A DNA stretch of 64,000 nt from Betaproteobacteria bacterium (GTDB lineage Bacteria > Pseudomonadota > Gammaproteobacteria > Burkholderiales > Rhodocyclaceae), in the NCBI GenBank assembly GCA_016703785.1, contig JADJBM010000003.1:62001-126000 (forward strand), read 5' to 3'. This document shows positions 24,136-32,555 of this stretch, piece by piece. The notes below the pieces were generated by a model. That model had not been told where the DNA came from. It saw only the letters and a list, made by a program, of their open reading frames with translations, and made no database searches. Position numbers and translations under genes: made by a program. Positions within the stretch are counted from its first letter, which is position 1. Every line of letters starts with the position of its first letter.

Positions 24136-24894
24136 ATGAATGAACTACCACAGAAACAAGGGCTGGCACTGGTCCTGAACGCCTACGGCCGCGCCCTGAG
24201 AAGCCTGCTGCAGCCGGCCATTTTCTGGCACCTGCTGTGGCCGACGGCGCTGTCGGCCATTATCTGGATTGTGGTCGCCTGGTTGAGTTGGGACACCGTC
24301 GGCGCCGGCATCGAGCGCCTGTTCAACGAAGTCGGTTGGCTCAACTGGATCCTGCAACGCTGGGACGATTCGGCGCTGGCGGCGACAATCTTCGCCAAGG
24401 TCGTACTCGGCCTGTTGTTGATCCCGTTGATCTACAGCACGGCCATGCTCATCGTCGCGGTGTTCGCCCTGCCGCTGATGCTGGAGCGTGTGGCGGCAAG
24501 GGACTACCCTGAACTGGAGCAGCGCCGTGGCGGCACGCTTGCGGGCAGCATAGGCAATGCGCTGCTGGCGGCAACCGTGTTCATGGTCGGCTGGGTGATC
24601 ACCCTGCCGCTATGGCTGATCCCCGGCATGGCCATCATCCTGCCCGTGCTGCTCTCGGCCTATCTGAACTACCGCGGCTACAGCTACGATGCGCTGTCCG
24701 CGCACGGCGATGCCGAGGAGATTCGCACGACGATTGCGCGTGAGCGCGGGCAGTTGTATCTGACAGGCATTTTTGCCGGTCTGCTGGTATACATACCCGT
24801 GATCAACCTGGTCACGCCGGCCTATGCCGGACTGACTTTCATTCACTACGGGCTTGAAACCCTGCGGCGGTCAAGGCATGCAGAGAAAAAGTGA
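24136..24894 (+). CDS. EI24 domain-containing membrane protein (CysZ-like)
   Basis: The 252-residue protein has about five to six membrane helices and matches the EI24/CysZ family (opening MNELPQKQGLALVLNAYGRALRSLLQPAIF by its start MNELPQKQGL; later SAYLNYRGYSYDALS and YLTGIFAGLLVYIPVINLV). Family members include sulfate transporters (CysZ), but betaproteobacterial EI24 proteins are mostly uncharacterised. No sulfate gene is nearby. It overlaps the following CinA-like gene by 17 nt. Confidence 0.8.
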   Translation: MNELPQKQGLALVLNAYGRALRSLLQPAIFWHLLWPTALSAIIWIVVAWLSWDTVGAGIERLFNEVGWLNWILQRWDDSALAATIFAKVVLGLLLIPLIYSTAMLIVAVFALPLMLERVAARDYPELEQRRGGTLAGSIGNALLAATVFMVGWVITLPLWLIPGMAIILPVLLSAYLNYRGYSYDALSAHGDAEEIRTTIARERGQLYLTGIFAGLLVYIPVINLVTPAYAGLTFIHYGLETLRRSRHAEKK

Positions 24895-25648
24895 AGCCGG
24901 CGGGAGCATCGGCGCCCTCATCATCGGCGACGAAATTCTCTCCGGAAAACGGGCGGACAAGCACTTCGCCAAAGTTGTTGAGTTGCTCGGTGCGCGCGGC
25001 ATGGCGCTCGACTGGGCGCACTACCTCGGCGACGACCCGGCACGCCTGGGCGAGGCGCTCGCACGCAGCCTTGCCAACGGCGACATCGTTTTCAGCTTCG
25101 GCGGCATCGGCGTGACGCCGGACGATCATACGCGGCAAGCCGCTGCCGCGGCGCTGGGTGTGGATATCGCCCTGCATCCCGATGCCGAACGCGAGATCCG
25201 CGACCGCTTCGGCGAGGAAACCACGCCTCATCGCCTGATGCTGGGAGAATTCCCGCTCGGCAGCGAGATCATTCCCAATCCCTACAATCGCATCCCCGGG
25301 TTCTCAACAAGGAACCATTTCTTCTTCCCCGGGTTTCCGGTGATGGCCTGGCCGATGCTGGAATGGGTGCTGGATTCCCACCTCGTGCATCTGCACCACG
25401 CGGTGGCACGGGACGAGCAGGCGATCATCGTGTATGAAGCGGCCGAATCGGCGCTGCTGGACCTCATGCAGCGCATCACGCGGGAGTATCCTGGAGCGAG
25501 TGTGTTCAGCCTGCCGTCGTTCGGCGGCGAAGGCGTGCGCCGCCATATAGAACTCGGCATGCGCGGCGAGCCGGATTCCGTGGCAAGGGCAATGGAAACG
25601 ATTCGTGCCGAAGTTGAGCGGCTTGGCTACGAATGGGCCGACAGATGA
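24878..25648 (+). CDS. CinA-like molybdopterin-binding domain protein (competence/damage-inducible protein A)
   Basis: The 256-residue protein carries the MoCF_biosynth domain typical of CinA N-termini: GALIIGDEILSGKRADKHF, FSFGGIGVTPDDHTRQ and NPYNRIPGF. It lacks the C-terminal NMN deamidase domain. Length fits the stand-alone CinA-like group. The ATG at 24878 lies within the end of the EI24 gene. Role is uncertain; such proteins may act in nucleotide repair or cofactor metabolism. A 27-bp dispersed repeat covers the stop codon. Confidence 0.85.
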   Translation: MQRKSEAGGSIGALIIGDEILSGKRADKHFAKVVELLGARGMALDWAHYLGDDPARLGEALARSLANGDIVFSFGGIGVTPDDHTRQAAAAALGVDIALHPDAEREIRDRFGEETTPHRLMLGEFPLGSEIIPNPYNRIPGFSTRNHFFFPGFPVMAWPMLEWVLDSHLVHLHHAVARDEQAIIVYEAAESALLDLMQRITREYPGASVFSLPSFGGEGVRRHIELGMRGEPDSVARAMETIRAEVERLGYEWADR

Positions 25649-25670
25649 CCGAAGGGAATCCCTGTGGGAT
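25644..25670. repeat. family 1 repeat core at the end of the CinA-like gene
   Basis: Reads GATGACCGAAGGGAATCCC then TGTGGGAT. It matches the copy at 1522-1548 in 26 of 27 bases. The stop codon of the upstream gene lies inside it. Confidence 0.8.
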
Positions 25671-25699
25671 AAAAAAAAGCCCCGGTTAGACCGGGGCTT
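25671..25699 (-). terminator. rho-independent terminator of the phasin gene
   Basis: A 9-bp stem AAGCCCCGG/CCGGGGCTT with a 5-nt loop (25677-25699) is followed, on the minus strand, by a run of eight T. It lies 52 nt after the phasin stop. Confidence 0.9.
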
Positions 25700-25751
25700 G
25701 AATCCGCCCCCGCAGGGGGGGCTGGAGGAGGACGGTATAGCCGGAAACTGC

Positions 25752-26312
25752 TTAGGCAGCTTTCTTGGCTTTGGTCGTCGCGGCGGCGCCGACGGCCTTG
25801 ACTGTGGCGTTGGTCGCGGCGGCCACGTTGGCCTCGGCGATCTCGGCGACCTGCTTGGCAGCCTTGTTCATGGTGTCGTAGGCCGAATTGGCGGCGGCGA
25901 TCGCCGACTTGACGGCGGCCACGGCGACATCGGAACCGGCCGGGGCCGACTTCGCAGCCTTGTCCAGCGTGGAGGCGACGTTCTTGTTCACTTCGGCGAA
26001 TTGCACCTCGACCAGCTTGGAGAACTCTTCCTGCGTCTGGGCGGAGATCTCGTACACGCTACGCGAGTAGGCAACGGCCTTCTCGACGGAGGGCTGAGCC
26101 AGGGTGGCTTGCAGGGAGACGACTTCCTGCAGATCCTTGGCGCCGAGCAGGGCCTTGGCGTTGTTGACGCTGTCTTCCAGCACGGCACGGGCGGTGTTCA
26201 GGTTCAGGGCGGCGAAACGCTCGGCGCTCGCGAAGGCGGTGTTGGCCAGGGTGAGCATGGTTTCGACGTTGGCTTTGTTGGCGCCAGCCAGTTGTTCAGG
26301 GGTAGCAAACAT
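25752..26312 (-). CDS. phaP: phasin family protein
   Basis: The 186-residue protein is a phasin: MFATPEQLAGANKANVETML, FASAERFAALNLNTARAVLEDS, then a long amphipathic helix and an Ala/Lys-rich tail (TTKAKKAA). Phasins coat polyhydroxyalkanoate granules and control their size. An AAGGAG site precedes the ATG. The gene stands alone, with a near-consensus promoter and a strong terminator, which fits an abundant protein. No PHA synthase is in the window. Confidence 0.93.
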   Translation of the reverse strand: MFATPEQLAGANKANVETMLTLANTAFASAERFAALNLNTARAVLEDSVNNAKALLGAKDLQEVVSLQATLAQPSVEKAVAYSRSVYEISAQTQEEFSKLVEVQFAEVNKNVASTLDKAAKSAPAGSDVAVAAVKSAIAAANSAYDTMNKAAKQVAEIAEANVAAATNATVKAVGAAATTKAKKAA

Positions 26313-26419
26313 TTCTCTCTCCTTAATAAGACGACAATGAAAAAGCAATAAATCGGAATTCGGTATCAGCATCAATTGCCGCTGAACAGCTACTGCTTGT
26401 TGCACTGCAGCATGACTCT

Positions 26420-26447
26420 ATTATAGGGATGAATCATTCGATGTCAA
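26420..26447 (-). promoter_or_regulatory. phaP: sigma-70 promoter of phasin
   Basis: The minus strand reads TTGACA (26447-26442), a 16-nt spacer and TATAAT (26425-26420), both perfect consensus hexamers. Transcription would begin near 26413, about 100 nt before the start codon. Confidence 0.85.
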
Positions 26448-26588
26448 GAACAATCTTGTGCAGAGCACAATTAATTTACTAAGTATAAAAAACAATTTAA
26501 ATACAGCATGATGAATGTTAGTAAGCACTTAACTTGGTTGTCCTGTTAAGCTGCATTTGTGGCGGCGCAACCTGATTGAACTGAATTA
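26448..26588. other. AT-rich intergenic stretch upstream of phasin and the EamA gene
   Basis: The wider gap (26313-26588, 276 nt) holds no gene. Besides the phasin promoter, this part is markedly AT-rich compared with the rest of the window, and I see no other clear structure in it. It probably holds the promoter of the divergent EamA gene. Confidence 0.6.
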
Positions 26589-27470
26589 ATGACCCCAATA
26601 AATGATCGACAGGCAACATTGCTGGCACTGACGCCTGCCCTGTTCGTTTTGCTCTGGAGCACCGGTTTCATCGGCGCCAAGCTGGGCCTGCCCTATGCCG
26701 AGCCGATGACATTCCTGCTGATTCGCTTTGTCTGCGTCATCGGTTTGCTGGGAACGTTGGCGTTGGCATTGCGGCGACCTTGGCCCCAGCGGCCGATGCA
26801 ATGGGTCCACATTGCCGTTGCGGGCGCGTTACTGCATGGGGGCTACCTATCGGGCGTCTTCCTGGCCATCCATGGCGGCATGGCAGCGGGCGTGGTGGCG
26901 CTGATCGTCGGCATCCAGCCCTTGCTGACAGCTTTCCTCAGCAACTATATGGTGGGTGAGCGAGTGAGTGGGCGGCAATGGATGGGCTTGCTGCTGGGCT
27001 TCGGCGGTGTCGCACTGGTGGTTTCAGACAAGCTGGGATTTGCAGGGTTGAGCGGCGCAGGCCTTGCCTTCTCGGCCCTGGCGCTGGTTAGCATCACCAT
27101 CGGCACGCTGTACCAGAAGCGATTCTGCGCCGATCTGGATCTGTGGAGCGGTTCGGTGATCCAGTTCGTTGCCGCCGCGCTGGTGCTGCTGCCTTTCGCG
27201 CTCGCCTTCGAAACCATGCGCGTCGAGTGGAGCGGCCGTTTCGTCTTTGCCTTGACCTGGCTGATTCTGGTGCTGTCGCTGGGGGCGATCTCGCTGCTGC
27301 ACCTGCTGATACGACGCGGCGCGGCCACACGCGTCTCGGCGCTGTTCTACCTCGTGCCGCCGACGACGGCACTGCTGGCGTTCTTCATTTTCGGCGAGAA
27401 GCTCGGCCTAGCGGCCGTGGCGGGGATGGCAGTCGCCGCAGTCGGCGTGGCGATCGCCGTGAGGAAATGA
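26589..27470 (+). CDS. EamA/DMT family transporter
   Basis: The 293-residue protein has ten predicted membrane helices in two EamA repeats, with LFVLLWSTGFIGAKLGLPYAEP at the start (FVLLWSTGFIGAKLG) and RGAATRVSALFYLVPPTTALL in the second half. This is the drug/metabolite exporter superfamily. The substrate cannot be told from sequence. It ends immediately beside the convergent enoyl-CoA hydratase gene, with no gap. Confidence 0.88.
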   Translation: MTPINDRQATLLALTPALFVLLWSTGFIGAKLGLPYAEPMTFLLIRFVCVIGLLGTLALALRRPWPQRPMQWVHIAVAGALLHGGYLSGVFLAIHGGMAAGVVALIVGIQPLLTAFLSNYMVGERVSGRQWMGLLLGFGGVALVVSDKLGFAGLSGAGLAFSALALVSITIGTLYQKRFCADLDLWSGSVIQFVAAALVLLPFALAFETMRVEWSGRFVFALTWLILVLSLGAISLLHLLIRRGAATRVSALFYLVPPTTALLAFFIFGEKLGLAAVAGMAVAAVGVAIAVRK

Positions 27471-28247
27471 CTACCGGTTGGTGAACCCAGGCTTGCGCTT
27501 CTCGACGAAGGCAGCCATGCCCTCCCGCTTGTCGGCGAGGGAAAAGGCGGCGTGGAAGGTGCGCCGCTCGAAGAGCAGGCCTTCTGCGAGCCCGCTTTCA
27601 TAGGCGCGGTTGACGCATTCCTTGACCATCATGATCACCGGCAGCGAGAAGCCGGCGATGGTCTCGGCGGTGGAGAGCGCTTCTTCGAGGAGCTTGTCGG
27701 CAGGCACGACGCGCGATACCAGTCCCGCGCGTTCGGCCTCGGCGGCATCCATCATGCGGGCAGTGAGGCACAGGTCCATCGCCTTGGCCTTGCTCACGGC
27801 GCGCGGCAGGCGCTGCGTGCCGCCGGCGCCGGGCAGGATGCCGAGCTTGATTTCCGGCTGGCCGAATTTGGCGCTGTCGGCGGCGATGATGATGTCGCAG
27901 GACATCGCCAGTTCGCAGCCGCCGCCGAGGGCGAAACCCGCCACTGCGGCGATGACCGGCTTGCGGCAGGTCTTCACGCGCTCCCAGTTGCGCGTGATGT
28001 AGTCGGATTTGTAGACGTCCATGTAGTCCCACTGGCTCATGGCGACGATGTCGGCGCCGGCGGCGAAGGCCTTCTCCGAGCCGGTGATGACCATGGCACC
28101 GATGGCCTCGTCGGCCTCGAACTTGTCCAGCGCGTCGCCCAGTTCATCGATCAGCGCATCGTTCAGCGCATTGAGTGCCTGGGGGCGGTTCAGGGTGATG
28201 AGGCCGACCTTGCCGCGTGTTTCGGCGATGATGTTCTCGTAAGCCAT
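27471..28247 (-). CDS. enoyl-CoA hydratase
   Basis: The 258-residue crotonase-fold protein has the oxyanion-hole segment AFAAGADI, GGGCELAMSCDII with the first catalytic Glu, and KFGQPEIKLGILPGAGGTQR with the second. These two Glu residues are those of active hydratases such as short-chain enoyl-CoA hydratase. It acts in fatty-acid or amino-acid beta-oxidation. It follows lptA on the same strand by 13 nt, a position where lptB is often found in related genomes. Confidence 0.9.
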   Translation of the reverse strand: MAYENIIAETRGKVGLITLNRPQALNALNDALIDELGDALDKFEADEAIGAMVITGSEKAFAAGADIVAMSQWDYMDVYKSDYITRNWERVKTCRKPVIAAVAGFALGGGCELAMSCDIIIAADSAKFGQPEIKLGILPGAGGTQRLPRAVSKAKAMDLCLTARMMDAAEAERAGLVSRVVPADKLLEEALSTAETIAGFSLPVIMMVKECVNRAYESGLAEGLLFERRTFHAAFSLADKREGMAAFVEKRKPGFTNR

Positions 28248-28260
28248 GTTGACGCTCTTC

Positions 28261-28866
28261 CTATCTGGGATTCGACATGCTGGGTGCGATTTGCAGGCGT
28301 ACCGGCTGTCCGGATGTAGCTTCCTCGGGGGCTGGCTTGTTCTTCGGCTGGATCACGGCATGCACGCGATTCTCCCGGCCGGGCACGACGGTGCCGGCCG
28401 GGCCGCTGGTGACCGAGTAATTTTCGTTCGGCCCGTCGAACACGATGTATTGGCCGCGGACTTCGTCCAGGCCGCTCTTCACATAGGCGCGATTGAAGAA
28501 CTTGGTGATCTCCGTCTTGGCATCGTATTCGATGCGCTCGCCCTCACCCTCGATGTATTCGTCCTTGCCGTCGCGCTTGACGCGGAAGCGTGCAAGCTTG
28601 CCGGAATTGGCGGTGGCGATCCCGTTCTGGAAGCCCTCGGCATCCTGCTTGACCACCAGCTTGTCGCTGCGGATGATCAGGGTGCCCTGGCTCAGGGTGA
28701 CATTTCCATCGAAGACATGGACCTTGCCGATTTCGTCAACCGTGACGCGGTCGGCCTCGAGGTTGACCGGCTTGTTGCGGTCTGCCTTCTCGGCATGACC
28801 GACGCTGGCGGCGAGGAGGAAGACCGCGCAGAGGAGCGGGCGAGCGATGAGTTGGGCGGGCGTCAT
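28261..28866 (-). CDS. lptA: lipopolysaccharide transport periplasmic protein LptA
   Basis: The 201-residue protein has a signal peptide (LLCAVFLLAASVGHA) and the OstA/LptA beta-jellyroll: NLEADRVTVDEIGKVHVFDGNV, LTLSQGTL-like TLSQGTLIIRSDKL, and IEYDAKTEITKFFNRAYVK. LptA forms the periplasmic bridge that carries LPS from LptC to LptD. It starts 5 nt after lptC, the normal order. Confidence 0.93.
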   Translation of the reverse strand: MTPAQLIARPLLCAVFLLAASVGHAEKADRNKPVNLEADRVTVDEIGKVHVFDGNVTLSQGTLIIRSDKLVVKQDAEGFQNGIATANSGKLARFRVKRDGKDEYIEGEGERIEYDAKTEITKFFNRAYVKSGLDEVRGQYIVFDGPNENYSVTSGPAGTVVPGRENRVHAVIQPKNKPAPEEATSGQPVRLQIAPSMSNPR

Positions 28867-28871
28867 GGGCG

Positions 28872-29444
28872 TTAGCGGCGTTTCTTCTCGATGGTGCTGC
28901 TGACCTGGCTCAGCAGCTGGAATATCTGGGTCTTGTTGTCGGCTTCCATGCCGACGCCGCGCACGATCGAGGCGCCCTGGGTGATCGTCACGGCGGCGCT
29001 GGTGCGCGCCACTTCGTCGTCGGGAAACACGGTAAGGTGGCTGGAGGTGTATACGATCTCCGGATCGGTCGCGGTGGCCGCGCGCACCCCGCGCACGTTT
29101 CCGACCAGCGTGACCTCGCGGGCATCCGGCCCGACCAGCCCCTCTTTCGCCGAAAGGCGCGTAGGCCTCGGCCCATTGAAAAACGACATCTGCGGCTCGG
29201 TCATCACAGTGGTTTCGTCGTCGGGGTAATGTACCATTTTTCTTGCGGCAAGCGTGCTGTGCAGGCCGCCGCTGGGGCCGAAGCGGCGCACGGAGAAATT
29301 CTCCGCAAAGTAGTCCGGATCGTGTCGCAGCAAGCTGTCGCTGTAGTTGCCCTTGATTTCGCTGGCGCGCTGCAGCCAGAAGGTGAGTCCGACCAGCAGG
29401 AGCATCAAAGCGATCGGGAACAGGCCCTGGATGCGGGTGCGCAT
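28872..29444 (-). CDS. lptC: LPS export ABC transporter periplasmic protein LptC
   Basis: The 190-residue protein has one N-terminal membrane helix (LFPIALMLLLVGLTFWLQ) and the LptC jellyroll, with DYFAENFSVRRFGPSG and HYPDDETTVMTEP. LptC passes LPS from LptB2FG to LptA. It lies 6 nt downstream of kdsD. In related genomes kdsC often sits between these two genes; it is absent here. Confidence 0.93.
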   Translation of the reverse strand: MRTRIQGLFPIALMLLLVGLTFWLQRASEIKGNYSDSLLRHDPDYFAENFSVRRFGPSGGLHSTLAARKMVHYPDDETTVMTEPQMSFFNGPRPTRLSAKEGLVGPDAREVTLVGNVRGVRAATATDPEIVYTSSHLTVFPDDEVARTSAAVTITQGASIVRGVGMEADNKTQIFQLLSQVSSTIEKKRR

Positions 29445-29450
29445 GGCGGT

Positions 29451-30444
29451 TCAGATGACCTTGGCCCGGAACAGATCGTGGGTGTTGAGCGCACCGACCA
29501 GTCTGCCGTTCTCGACCACCAGAATCTGGCTGATCTTGTGCTCTTCCATCATCTGGGCCGCCTCGGCGGCCAGGCGGTCCGGGTCGATGGTGCGCGGGTT
29601 ATGCGACATGACCTGCGTCACGGGCGTTCCCTTGAAATCGACGACCTTCTCGAGGGCACGGCGCAGGTCGCCGTCCGTGAATATGCCGACGACGGCGAGC
29701 GTCTCCGTGACGACGGCCGTCATGCCCATGCCGCCACGGGAAATCGTCAGCACCGCCTCTGCGACGGTCGCACGCTCGCCGACACGGGGCACGGCATCGA
29801 TCTTGCGCATGATGTCGCGCACATGCGTGAGTAGGCGCCGGCCGAGCGCCCCGCCGGGGTGCGAGCGGGCAAAATCCTCCGCGCCGAAGCCGCGCGCATC
29901 GAGCAGGGCCACGGCGAGCGCATCGCCCATGGCCAGCGCCGCGGTTGTGCTGGCGGTGGGGGCGAGGTTGAGCGGGCAGGCCTCCTCGGCGACGCCAGCA
30001 TCGAGATGGGCGTCGGCCTTCGCGCGCCAGCGAGGAGGCCGGATTGCCGGTGATGGCGATCAATCTGCCGCCCTGGCGTTTTACCAACGGCACGATAGTG
30101 AGCAACTCCTCGCCTTCGCCGGAGTTGGAGAGGGTGATCAGCACGTCGTCGCGGGTGATCATGCCGAGGTCGCCGTGGGCTGCCTCGGCGGCATGCACGA
30201 AGTAGGCCGGCGTGCCGGTGCTGGCGAGGGTGGAAGCGATCTTGCGCGCGATGTGGCCCGACTTGCCGATGCCCGAGACGATGACGCGGCCTTTGCAGGC
30301 GAGGATGATCGATACGGCGGTAGAAAAGGCGTCATCCAGGCGTGCGATCAGGCCGGTCACGGCCTGCGCCTCGATGCGCAGCACCTTTATTGCCAGTTCC
30401 AGCGCCTTGGTGTCGGCTTCTCGGATGGCCGGGATTTGGTTCAT
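29451..30444 (-). pseudogene. kdsD: arabinose-5-phosphate isomerase KdsD, interrupted by one extra base
   Basis: KdsD converts ribulose 5-phosphate to arabinose 5-phosphate for KDO/LPS synthesis. The SIS domain begins at ATG 30444 and shows VIVSGIGKSGHIARKIASTLASTGTP (core GIGKSGHIARK) and TLSNSGEGEELL. After NPASSLARE (near 30018) the reading shifts and continues as ADAHLDAGVAEEACPLNLAP, MGDALAVALLDARGF, then two CBS domains to 29451. One extra C at 30017-30018 (plus strand) explains it; removal gives 330 residues, the normal length. The gene is usually essential, so an error is likely unless a second copy exists. Confidence 0.88.
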
Positions 30445-30472
30445 GAATGCGATTTGATTAGACTAGTGCCAG

Positions 30473-30495
30473 CCCTAGTTTCTATGGTACTAGGG
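30473..30495. promoter_or_regulatory. inverted repeat between kdsD and the CPA2 antiporter
   Basis: CCCTAGT (30473-30479) and ACTAGGG (30489-30495) form a perfect 7-bp inverted repeat with a 9-nt gap, midway in the divergent intergenic region. It could be an operator or a short hairpin. Nothing more can be said. Confidence 0.4.
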
Positions 30496-30513
30496 GAAAG
30501 TATACCAAACTAC

Positions 30514-30525
30514 CCCGTCATTCCC
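30514..30525. repeat. single inverted-repeat end of family 1
   Basis: The 12 bases CCCGTCATTCCC equal the left end of the complete element at 24067-24122. The rest of the element is absent, so this is a remnant or a chance match. Confidence 0.55.
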
Positions 30526-30532
30526 TGTATCC

Positions 30533-32500
30533 ATGACAACACTGCAACTCGTTCTAGTCCTGCTCGCTTCCGCGGTATTCGTGGTCGTGGTGTTCCGTTC
30601 ACTCAACCTGCCGCCGGTGCTGGGCTACCTGCTGGTCGGCGCCGCCATCGGTCCCCATGCGTTCGACCTGATCCCCGATTCCGAGGCGGCGCGGCACCTG
30701 GCAGAATTCGGCGTTGTCTTTCTGATGTTTTCCATCGGCCTGGAGTTCTCGCTGCCGCGCCTCTACAGCATGAAGCGCACGGTGTTCGGACTCGGCCTGG
30801 CGCAGGTCGCCGTGACCATCGCCATCAACATCCCCGTTGCCATGCTGGCCGGGCTGTCCTGGCAGGCCGGCATCGCCCTGGGCGGCATCCTGGCGATGTC
30901 GTCTACCGCACTCGTCGTCAAGATGCTGGCGGAGCGGATGCAGCTCGAGTCCAGGCACGGCCGGGAGGTGATCGGCGTCCTGCTGTTCCAGGACCTGGCG
31001 GTGGTGCCGCTCCTGATCATCGTGCCGGCGCTGTCGCAGGCGCCCGAGGTCATGGCCGAGACGCTGGCGGTGGCGGCACTCAAGGCGGCGGTGGTGCTGT
31101 CGCTGATTCTTTTCTTCGGCCAGCGCCTCATGCGCGGCTGGTTCCACATCGTGGCGCGACGGCGTTCGGCCGAACTGTTCATGCTCAACGTGCTGCTGAT
31201 CACGCTCGGGTTGGCCTATCTCACCGAGCTGGCGGGGCTGTCCCTGGCGCTGGGCGCCTTTCTTGCCGGCATGCTGATCTCCGAGACGGAATATCGTTAT
31301 CAGGTGGAAGAGGACATCAAGCCCTTCCGCGACGTGCTGCTCGGCCTGTTTTTCATCACCGTTGGCATGTTCCTCGACGTCGGCGTGATTGCCCGCCAGT
31401 TCCCCTGGGTTGCCGGCCTGCTGGTGCTGCTCCTGGCCGGCAAGTTCGTCGTCATCGCCGGTCTGTCGCGGGCATTCGGCGCCCAGCCGGGCACGTCCAT
31501 GCGCACCGGATTGTGGCTGTGCGCCGGCGGCGAGTTCGGCTTCGTGCTGATCGCCCACATCAAGGATCTGCCCCTGCTGCCGGGCGCCACGCTGCAGGTG
31601 GTGGTGGCCGCACTGGTGCTCTCCATGCTGCTGGCGCCGCTCATCGCCCAGTACAGCGAGAAAATCGTGATGCGCTTCAGCGCCTCGGAATGGATGCTGC
31701 GCGCGGCGGAGCTGACGCAGATCGCGGCGCGTTCGATGTCTACGGAAAAGCACGCCATCATCTGCGGCTACGGCCGCAGCGGCCAGTACCTGGCGCGTTT
31801 CATGGAGAAGGAGGACGTTTCCTATGTCGCCCTCGATCTCGACCCGGAGCGCGTGCGCGAAGCTGCCGCAGCCGGCGACACCGTGGTCTATGGCGACGCC
31901 GCCCGGCGCGAAGCGCTGGTGGCCGCAGGCCTCATGCGGGCCAGCGTGCTGATTGTTTCCTATGCCGATCCGGCCTCGGCCATGCGCGTGCTGTCAGTGG
32001 TGCATGATCTGCGGCCCGAGTTGCCGGTGGTGGTGCGGGCCGTCGACGAGAGCGACTATGACCGCCTGTCGCAGGCCGGTGCAGCCGAGGTGGTGCCGGA
32101 GACGCTGGAATCGAGCATCATGCTCGCCTCCCACGCGCTGGTGCTGCTCGGCGTGCCGATCAATCGCGTCGTCAAGCGCTTCCGCGAGGTGCGCGAGCAG
32201 CGCTACGAATTACTGCGCGGCTTCTTCCACGGCGCGACCGATGCCGCAGACGACCTCGACGAGGCCTGGCAGCCGCGCCTGCACTCCGTCGTATTGAATC
32301 CGGGCGCTTACGGCATCGGACGGACCATAGAAGAACTCGGGCTGGACCGCTTCAACATCACGGTGTCCCTCATCCGCCGCCGCGGCATCCGCGCCTTCAG
32401 CCCGTCGCCGGAGGCGCGCTTCGAGGCCGGCGACGTGGCTGTGCTGCAGGGCGTGCCGGAGGGGCTGGCGGCGGGGGAGAATCGGCTGCTGAAGGGGTGA
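30533..32500 (+). CDS. monovalent cation:proton antiporter-2 (CPA2/KefB-like) with RCK domains
   Basis: The 655-residue protein has an N-terminal CPA2 exchanger of about 12 helices (residues 1-380), with SSTALVVKMLAE and LLFQDLAVVPLL as in Kef systems. A RCK_N (TrkA-N) domain at about 405-520 has HAIICGYGRSGQYLARF, and a TrkA-C domain lies at about 575-655. It is likely a K+ or Na+/H+ exchanger gated by ligand binding to the RCK domain. A position beside kdsD is common in Betaproteobacteria. Confidence 0.9.
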   Translation: MTTLQLVLVLLASAVFVVVVFRSLNLPPVLGYLLVGAAIGPHAFDLIPDSEAARHLAEFGVVFLMFSIGLEFSLPRLYSMKRTVFGLGLAQVAVTIAINIPVAMLAGLSWQAGIALGGILAMSSTALVVKMLAERMQLESRHGREVIGVLLFQDLAVVPLLIIVPALSQAPEVMAETLAVAALKAAVVLSLILFFGQRLMRGWFHIVARRRSAELFMLNVLLITLGLAYLTELAGLSLALGAFLAGMLISETEYRYQVEEDIKPFRDVLLGLFFITVGMFLDVGVIARQFPWVAGLLVLLLAGKFVVIAGLSRAFGAQPGTSMRTGLWLCAGGEFGFVLIAHIKDLPLLPGATLQVVVAALVLSMLLAPLIAQYSEKIVMRFSASEWMLRAAELTQIAARSMSTEKHAIICGYGRSGQYLARFMEKEDVSYVALDLDPERVREAAAAGDTVVYGDAARREALVAAGLMRASVLIVSYADPASAMRVLSVVHDLRPELPVVVRAVDESDYDRLSQAGAAEVVPETLESSIMLASHALVLLGVPINRVVKRFREVREQRYELLRGFFHGATDAADDLDEAWQPRLHSVVLNPGAYGIGRTIEELGLDRFNITVSLIRRRGIRAFSPSPEARFEAGDVAVLQGVPEGLAAGENRLLKG

Positions 32501-32508
32501 ACAAAGAA

Positions 32509-32535
32509 AAAGCCCGCCGGTTCTTGGCGGGCTTT
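32509..32535. terminator. bidirectional rho-independent terminator
   Basis: A 10-bp stem AAAGCCCGCC/GGCGGGCTTT with a 7-nt loop. It lies 9 nt after the antiporter stop and 21 nt after the stop of the convergent prepilin gene and could serve both. Confidence 0.88.
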
Positions 32536-32555
32536 CGGGCAGGGCAGGCGTTCGG

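Noticed and set aside
26313..26588. tRNA or small RNA gene in the AT-rich gap
   Set aside because: No cloverleaf or terminator-flanked transcript was found; only the phasin promoter is convincing.
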